From Plantago ovata (taxonomy: Eukaryota; Streptophyta; Magnoliopsida; Lamiales; Plantaginaceae), in NCBI GenBank assembly GCA_028274465.1, contig CM051456.1, forward strand, positions 45,878,870 through 45,942,869: DNA of 64,000 nucleotides. Direction: 5' to 3'. This document shows positions 57,800 through 64,000 of this stretch, piece by piece (the stretch's first letter is position 1; each line of letters opens with the position of its first letter). The translations under genes were made by a program, and so were the position numbers. Below the pieces are notes generated by a model. That model saw only the letters and a list, made by a program, of their open reading frames with translations, had not been told where the DNA came from and ran no database searches.

Positions 57800-60700
57800 C
57801 TAGAGCCAATCACCTACGTGTCTAACACCTATGTTGTTGAAATGTCTAACATGTTTGTCAATGTTCAACACCTTGGTGAAAGGATCTGCCACATTTTCCT
57901 CAGTGGAAACTCGTTCTATAGATACTTCCCCTCTAGCTATCATCTCTCTAATTAGATGATACTTCCTAGGTACATGCTTATTCTTGTTAGTGGATCTTGG
58001 TTCCTTTGCTTGTGCAACAGCGCCTTCGTTGTCGCAGTAGACCGTTATAGGACTACTATTAGGAACTACCCCTAGTTCCTTTAGGAATTCTGAAATCCAG
58101 ACAGCCTCCTTTGAGGCTTCTGCAGCAGCGATGTACTCGGATTCGGTCGTAGAATCAGCCAAGGTGGATTGCTTTGAACTCTTCCAAGTGACGGCTCCAC
58201 CATTGAGTGTAAACACATACCCAGTTTGTGATTTGTAGTCGTCTGGGTCCGATTGAAAACCGGCATCGACATAACCACTCATTCGCAACTCTTGTTGTCC
58301 ACCATATACCAGAAAGGAATCTTTAGTTCTTCTAAGATACTTAAGAATTGCTTTCACAGCTGTCCAGTGTTTCATACCTGGATTCTGTTGGTGTCGACAA
58401 GTACAGCTAAGCGCATATGCCACATCTGGCCTTGTACAATTCATGGCATACATGATAGATCCAATAGCTGACGCATATGGGATTCTTTTCATGTGTTCGA
58501 TTTCCTCATCTGTAGAAGGACTATCCTTCGAAGTGAGAGCAACGCCATGTCTAGCTGGTAAGAAACCTTTATTGGATCCATCCATATTAAAGCGTTTCAC
58601 TATTTTGTCGACATATGTGGACTGTGACAACCCTAACAATCTTCGGGATCTATCCCTATGGATTTTGATTCCAAGAATGTAACAGGCTTCACCTAAGTCT
58701 TTCATCGAGAAAGTCTTAGATAACCACTCCTTTGTGGATCGTAACATTTGGACATTGTTTCCCATGATTAATATGTCATCAACATATATAACCATGAAAA
58801 CAATTCCAGCATCGCTGCGTTTAACATAAACGCATGGATCTTCCGCACATCTGATGTAGTCAAACGATTTGACTGCCTCATCAAAGCGAATATTCCAACT
58901 CCTTGAGGCTTGCTTTAGTCCATAAATGGATCTCTTTAGCTTGCAAACTAATTTGGGATTTGACTTAGATGTAAAGCCTTCAGGTTGTATCATATACACC
59001 TCTTCCTCGAGATTTCCGTTAAGGAAAGCAGTTTTCACATCCATTTGCCAAATCTCATAATCATAGTATGCTGCTATAGCAAGTAAAATTCGAATAGACT
59101 TAAGCTTGGCTACTGGTGAAAAGGTTTCGTCATAATCGATACCATATCGTTGACTATAACCTTTCGCCACCAGCCTAGCCTTGTATGTTTGTATGTTGCC
59201 ATCAGCATCTGTTTTCCTCTTGAAAACCCATTTGCAACCGATAGGTCTAACCCCTTCTGGTGCATCAACCAAGTCCCATACTTGATTCTCATACATTGAG
59301 TCTATTTCGGATTTCATGGCTTCTTGCCACCTTCTTGAATCAATGTCCAACATTGCTTCTTTGTAAGTCTTAGGGTCATCTTTGTGAGATAAGTCAAGTT
59401 CAAACTTGTCATCCTCCAAGAGTAAACTTATCTTCTTGGAAGCTCTCACTTCTAACCTTTTAGACCGACGGAGTGCGGGTTTGTTTGGTTGTGCCGGCTG
59501 TATATTCTGATTGTGAGATGGTTCAACTTGTTCAATCTGTTGAACAGTTGAAGGCAGGTCAGATGCAACAGTTGCACGTGGTTCAGGTGCAACGGTTGCA
59601 ACTGTATCCTGGGGAGTTGGTTCTGACATGACCTGTTGAACCGTTCCAGTCGGTTCAGTCAATGTCGGCTCGGTAGGGGCATTTTGGGAATTAGTCAAAT
59701 TTCCTAAAATGCTCCCACTGGCTGGCAGATATCTTCCTAGAGATGTGCTCGAGCCATAAGATCCTCCTTGAGCTCCCACTGAATCATTGTCATAACTATT
59801 TGACAATTCATTAACCTCAATGTTATTTTCTTGTTCTTGGATTTCCTCGAGTTCTATCTCATTTCTACTATGTTGCTTGAAGACATAATCATCTTCCAGA
59901 AAGGCAGCCTGTCTGGAAACAATGATGTTATGTTCCTCAGGCAGATAGAAGTAGTAACCCTTGGTTTCCTTAGGATATCCAATAAAATAACATTTCTCAC
60001 TTCTGGGTTCCAGTTTCCCTGCGAGCATTATTTTCACATATGCTGGACAACCCCAGGCATGCATATGTGAAAGACTTGGCTTCTTGCCATACCATAACTC
60101 ATATGGTGTTTTCTCGACTGATTTGGACGGAACCCTATTCAGAATATATATTGAGTCTAGTAACGCATATCCCCATAAGAAGATTGGAAGAGTTGTGAAA
60201 TTCATCATGGATCTTACCATGTCTAACAAAGTTCGATTTCTCCTCTCAGAAACACCATTCATTTGTGGTGTTCCTGGTGGAGTCCATTGTGATTGAATTC
60301 CATTAAGCTTTAAGTAATCCAAGAATTCCTTACTTAAGTATTCTCCTCCTCGATCTGATCGAAGAGTCTTAATACTTCTTTCAAGTTGTTTCTCTACTTC
60401 AACCTTATATTCTTTGAATTTCTCAAAAGCTTCAGATTTGTGTTTCATAAGATACACATAGCCAAATCTAGAGAAATCATCGGTAAAGGTTATGAAGTAA
60501 GAATACCCACCCCTAGCTTGAGTTTTAAAAGGTCCACACACATCAGAGTGAACTAACTCAAGTACTTGTTTAGCACGAGTACCCTTTCCGGAAAAAGGTT
60601 TCTTGATCATTTTTCCTTTAAGACATGATTCACAATTCCCATATGATTCAAAATCAAATGGTGCTAAATAGTCTAACTTTCTTAACCTTGCAATTCTTGT

Positions 60701-62038
60701 CTCATTAATGTGACCAAGTCTACAATGCCACAAGTAAGTGATATTTCTTGAATTATCAAGCTTTGGTCGTTTGTTTTGTATATGAAATAAATTATGTCTA
60801 CATTCAAGTAAGTACAAACCATTCATAAGAGGAGCATTTCCAACATCAATACCATTATGCGAAAAATAACAATTATTATTGGCAAAACGGAAGGAAAACC
60901 CTTCATTGTCTAACATAGGAATGGAAATAATGTTTCTTACAATAGAAGGAACGAAATAACAATTATTCAGTTCTAAAACAAAACCCGAGGGTAAATTTAA
61001 TCTATAAGTTCCAACACGTAGGGCAGCAACGGACGATCCATTTCCTACGCGTAGATCAATTTCCCTTGGTCTAACCTGTCGGCTATCAATGAGCCCCTGC
61101 AAATTGTTACAAATGTGTGAGCCACAAGCAGTATCTAATACCCAACAATTCGAGTTTTGTGTAGACATATTTATCTCAATGACAAACATACCTTGATGGG
61201 AGCCAGATGCACCATGCGTGGTCACAACTCCATCAGCAATTGCCTTTGGGCAATCTCTCTTCCAGTGTCCTTTCTGCTTGCAGTAAAGACACGTATCCTT
61301 CTCCATGTTCACCACCTTCTTCTGATTTCCAGCCTTACGCTTAAAAACCTTAGCCTTAGGTCCAATCTTTGGCTTCTTGGTTTGCTTAGTCTTACCCTTT
61401 GAGCCATAGCCCTTAGGGTGAGCCTTCGCAGATGATCCAACCAACATAACAGACTTCTTCTTAGGTTGAGCCTGTTCATAGGTCTTAAGCATATTGTGGA
61501 TTTCAGGAAGTGTAGCATCCTTGGCATTCATATTGTAATTCATGATGAATGTGGAATATGAATCCGGCAATGATTGAAGGATGATAATGACTGAAACACG
61601 GTTCTCAAATTTGATTCCAGCAGTTGCCAGTTTCTCAATGAGTCCAATCATCTTGAGCACGTGTTCAGATACATTTCCTCCTTCAGACATCCTCATTTTG
61701 AAGATTTCTCTAAGAAGATCAAATTCAACACTCTTAGAAACAGTTCCAAAGAGGCTTTTGAGGTGCACGAGCATTTCATATGGCATCATGTTTTCATGTT
61801 GCCTTTGCAGCTCCATAGTCATTGCAGCTAGCATAACACACTGTGCATTAGCAGCATCATCTTTGTGCTTCTGGTGAGCAACTTTGTCAAACTTAGCAAG
61901 CTCAGCAGCAGCAGTAGGAGGAGTGGGGATTGGTTCGTCCAAGACGTACTCAATTTTCTCTTGCCTAAGCACCAAACGAATGTTACGGATCCAATCCATA
62001 AAGTTTGGACCAGTAAGAGTGCATTTCTCCAAGATCAT
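57800..62038 (-). CDS. pol: Copia gag-pol polyprotein of element H, 1412 residues, uninterrupted
   Basis: Start MILEKCTLTGPNFMDWIRNI. Domains: copia capsid region (about residues 1-200); CCHC knuckle CLYCKQKGHWKRDC (about 250-263); protease with LDTACGSHI (about 301); integrase zinc region (LWHCRLGHINE...CESCLKGK) and core (HSDVCGPF, LRSDRGGEYL, GVSERRNRTL); a long Thr/Pro-rich linker; RT (KWVFKRKTDADGN, VYVKRSDAG, VIYVDDILIMGN); RNase H (SGYVDAGFQSD, DSTTESEYIAAAEA, KYHLIREMI, ADPFTKVL). This is the standard copia order and usual length. It would be made as one chain and cut by its protease in the particle. The frame looks whole; activity is not shown. Confidence 0.95.
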   Translation of the reverse strand: MILEKCTLTGPNFMDWIRNIRLVLRQEKIEYVLDEPIPTPPTAAAELAKFDKVAHQKHKDDAANAQCVMLAAMTMELQRQHENMMPYEMLVHLKSLFGTVSKSVEFDLLREIFKMRMSEGGNVSEHVLKMIGLIEKLATAGIKFENRVSVIIILQSLPDSYSTFIMNYNMNAKDATLPEIHNMLKTYEQAQPKKKSVMLVGSSAKAHPKGYGSKGKTKQTKKPKIGPKAKVFKRKAGNQKKVVNMEKDTCLYCKQKGHWKRDCPKAIADGVVTTHGASGSHQGMFVIEINMSTQNSNCWVLDTACGSHICNNLQGLIDSRQVRPREIDLRVGNGSSVAALRVGTYRLNLPSGFVLELNNCYFVPSIVRNIISIPMLDNEGFSFRFANNNCYFSHNGIDVGNAPLMNGLYLLECRHNLFHIQNKRPKLDNSRNITYLWHCRLGHINETRIARLRKLDYLAPFDFESYGNCESCLKGKMIKKPFSGKGTRAKQVLELVHSDVCGPFKTQARGGYSYFITFTDDFSRFGYVYLMKHKSEAFEKFKEYKVEVEKQLERSIKTLRSDRGGEYLSKEFLDYLKLNGIQSQWTPPGTPQMNGVSERRNRTLLDMVRSMMNFTTLPIFLWGYALLDSIYILNRVPSKSVEKTPYELWYGKKPSLSHMHAWGCPAYVKIMLAGKLEPRSEKCYFIGYPKETKGYYFYLPEEHNIIVSRQAAFLEDDYVFKQHSRNEIELEEIQEQENNIEVNELSNSYDNDSVGAQGGSYGSSTSLGRYLPASGSILGNLTNSQNAPTEPTLTEPTGTVQQVMSEPTPQDTVATVAPEPRATVASDLPSTVQQIEQVEPSHNQNIQPAQPNKPALRRSKRLEVRASKKISLLLEDDKFELDLSHKDDPKTYKEAMLDIDSRRWQEAMKSEIDSMYENQVWDLVDAPEGVRPIGCKWVFKRKTDADGNIQTYKARLVAKGYSQRYGIDYDETFSPVAKLKSIRILLAIAAYYDYEIWQMDVKTAFLNGNLEEEVYMIQPEGFTSKSNPKLVCKLKRSIYGLKQASRSWNIRFDEAVKSFDYIRCAEDPCVYVKRSDAGIVFMVIYVDDILIMGNNVQMLRSTKEWLSKTFSMKDLGEACYILGIKIHRDRSRRLLGLSQSTYVDKIVKRFNMDGSNKGFLPARHGVALTSKDSPSTDEEIEHMKRIPYASAIGSIMYAMNCTRPDVAYALSCTCRHQQNPGMKHWTAVKAILKYLRRTKDSFLVYGGQQELRMSGYVDAGFQSDPDDYKSQTGYVFTLNGGAVTWKSSKQSTLADSTTESEYIAAAEASKEAVWISEFLKELGVVPNSSPITVYCDNEGAVAQAKEPRSTNKNKHVPRKYHLIREMIARGEVSIERVSTEENVADPFTKVLNIDKHVRHFNNIGVRHVGDWL

Positions 62039-64000
62039 TCTTATGGATAAATTGGCCGTCTTTTCAGACCTAGAGAAGTAAATAAATAAAACTGTAATTA
62101 AAACTCTAAAATTAATTTCTATGATTACAATCAGCGACTAAATAAACTAGGACTTTAGCTTTATTTAGTTCTCACTATTTTCACATACTCTTGACCCCTA
62201 TAGAGAGTACGAACGATTATCTTATAATTGTTGTAGTGAGCCAAGATCCATGCTTGCACTATTATAGCCCCAGCTATGGCTGATCACTATAATAATCAAA
62301 CAGGTAGGTCTCCAAACCAATTGTACAATACAACTCTTGGTTGATCAAAACTATTTTGATCGATGTCCCTAAATTATGCCTGACGCTATGGCGACTCGAC
62401 ATAATTCAAGTAAGTCATAACCATCACACGGCACCAACAATGGTCCTATGAAAGCAACTTTCTTACGGCAAACAGAGTAAGCACTATGGTGCATATTACT
62501 CATGAGATTAGCAAGTCCATTTAACCTTCAATTATGATGGGTGACATCATGCGATTTACTCGAGACTTAAATTGGTTGGGGAACCTTTAAACGGGGTATT
62601 TAATCGCTTGACCAAGATCCCTAACATGCATCACATAATGGGTGCCGCCTACCCAAGGCTCATGCAATGCGGTCTAACAAGTAATGAGTGCCGCCTACTC
62701 ATACATATCAATTGCGGACTAGCAAGTAATGGGTGCCGCCTACCCATGCATATGACAGATGCGGTCCGGAAACGAATGGGTGCCGCCTACCCATACAATA
62801 AATGCGGACTAACAATATTTAAATACAATTAAATAATTAAATTGCTCATGTTGACATACAATACATATGATACAACCAAGTTGGAGCATATAAGTAGTTG
62901 TTGTGGATCATTATCATTATATGTAAATCAAAATCTAATTTATAAATTCTCTAAGAATTTCCAAAACATTTAAAACAAGTTTTAATAATAATATAATCTT
63001 CCAAAGCATTACATTACTATTAAAATGTAGTTTATAAACTATTTATAAACTAACAAACATGTTACTAAATATTATAAACTAATATTTATGGTTCTAAACA
63101 TTTTAATCACTTTCCAAAAGTATTAATAGGATTTTAAAATAATTTATAAACCATTTATAAATTAAATAATAAGTTTCTAAAACTCCAAGGACCTCTTTAT
63201 AATTCTCAGAAAGTTGAAATTAAGTTTCTGGGTCAATTTGAAAACATTTAGCAAAGTCTGGGGTCAATTCAAAATAATCTGAAGTTCAAGGGCTTGAGCC
63301 CCAATAAGACAGAATTGTCAAATTGGGGCACAAGTCCCTGAATTCTTCTTTCTTGACTATTAGTGACCACCAATGTTTCTGCAAAAGTTCAATTGAGTCC
63401 CTGTAACAATGAAAAGTTTCCAAAACCTTCAATCTTCATCTCAACTCGAATCTAAGGTCCACAAACATGTTCTAAACATCATACACCATTGAATAACAAA
63501 TCGCAAGGTCATAAAAACGTTCAGAACAGAGAACGAAATTTTTTTTTTTTTTAATAAACTTCCGATCGGGTTGAACGGAATCAACCCAATCGATTCCGTT
63601 CGACCCGGTTCTTGCTCGTATCATCTTCCTCATGCTCCAGTGATTCTTCTCCATATAAGTTTGGCTTGATTCGAGTTTATGTTTACAAAGCTTGAAATCA
63701 CCATTAATGGAGTCTTCAAGCTTCATAACCCATAAACAAATCAAGCATTGAATCTTGAAGGGGACAGAAGAGAAGAGACCATGAACGGAGGAAGATAGCG
63801 GCGGCGCCGCGGTCGGAGCCGAGCTCCGACGCCGGCGAAGTCGACCTGGTCGACTTGGGGAAGAAGAAGTCGACTTCTTCTTCTCCCCTTTTTTTTTTTT
63901 TTTTTGATTTTCCCTTTTCCATTTATCTAATAAATGAATCTGGAAAATAAAATATGAATGTTATTTATTTCCTTTCTTTAAATCTAATATGAAGAATCTG
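62039..64000 (-). other. Region upstream of H coding frame: leader or flank, with repeats
   Basis: No gene or primer-binding site was recognised. Two structures stand out: a four-copy tandem repeat of about 46 bases (62636-62813) and a group of strong palindromes (63568-63606 and 63812-63883). T runs occur near 63540 and 63890. Short open frames at 63472-63922 look like chance frames. It may be a long leader of H or separate DNA into which H is inserted. Confidence 0.4.
62636..62813. repeat. Four-copy tandem repeat, about 46-base unit
   Basis: Units carry AATGGGTGCCGCCTACCCAT (second copy: GAGTGCCGCCTACTCAT) followed by a GCGG(A/T)C block. Starts of the GGGTGCC core fall at 62640, 62686, 62731 and 62778. 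In the second unit the change in GGGT is matched by a change in ACCC. Confidence 0.9.

Larger units (their letters stand above)
55841..64000 (-). mobile_element. Element H: Ty1/copia retrotransposon, coding region looks whole
   Basis: On the minus strand it has a polyprotein frame (57800-62038) without interruption, a polypurine tract CAAGTGGGAGAT, and a 3' LTR starting TGAAAGTATATATG at 57785. The far LTR border near 55841 is tentative. The 5' LTR and primer site are not seen up to 64000, so either a long leader is present or the right part is other DNA. Age cannot be judged from LTRs, but the open frame suggests it is fairly young. Confidence 0.75.

Noticed and set aside
63472-63922. Possible host exon or gene start in the GC-rich right end
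   Set aside because: The GC-rich bases are palindromes, the frames are short without recognisable domains, and no splice pattern is convincing.

Overview
This window looks like repeat-rich intergenic DNA of a flowering plant, probably a eudicot. I found no convincing host gene, rRNA, tRNA or CRISPR array. Nearly everything is a nest of LTR retrotransposons: Athila-like and Tat-like Ty3/gypsy elements plus Ty1/copia elements. The plant assignment rests on the element lineages (Athila and Tat Ty3/gypsy, the latter with a second RNase H), on primer-binding sites matching the plant tRNA-Asp end and the initiator tRNA-Met end, and on AT-rich spacers. One 100-base run of N (12209-12308) is an assembly gap.

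Layout, outermost first. Positions 1-1372 are a diverged LTR of an Athila-like relative. Element E (1373-8459, minus) is an Athila-like gag-protease element with incomplete ends, and it abuts element D. Element D (visible 8460-10778 and 48722-54007, plus) is a Tat-lineage element with its own 3' LTR at 53524-54007. Element C (10779-48721, minus, Tat lineage, target duplication CAAGG) sits inside D. Inside C lie two insertions. Copia element F (12159-21630, minus) contains the assembly gap and Athila-like element G (12309-19181, plus). Athila-like element B (30814-45523, minus, target duplication CATAT) contains Athila-like element A (33317-39676, minus, target duplication TGTAT). To the right, 54008-55840 holds old fragments and local duplications. 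Copia element H follows (about 55841 to beyond 64000, minus), with one uninterrupted 1412-residue polyprotein frame.

Relative ages fit the nesting. By rough hand comparison the LTR pairs differ by about 4% in C, 4% in B, 2% in A and under 2% in the shared part of E. With the commonly used plant LTR rate of 1.3e-8 per site per year this gives roughly 1.5 million years for B and C and under 1 million for A. These are eye counts, not alignments.

The most unusual content is in the Athila-like family (A, B, E, G). Its members carry gag and protease, and three of the four a second ORF, but no reverse transcriptase, RNase H or integrase, so they must depend on a partner. GC-rich short palindromes sit just upstream of the LTR TATA box. 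A second cluster lies inside the element, ahead of the leader of the second ORF. The palindrome arms differ between subfamilies in a way that keeps the pairing. The second ORF also has a leader with an intron-like segment of about 535-540 bases whose borders are shared by three copies. The Tat elements C and D each carry an antisense ORF between pol and the 3' LTR, and in C it has its own TATA box and intron-like leader. Several elements here therefore look built as two transcription units.
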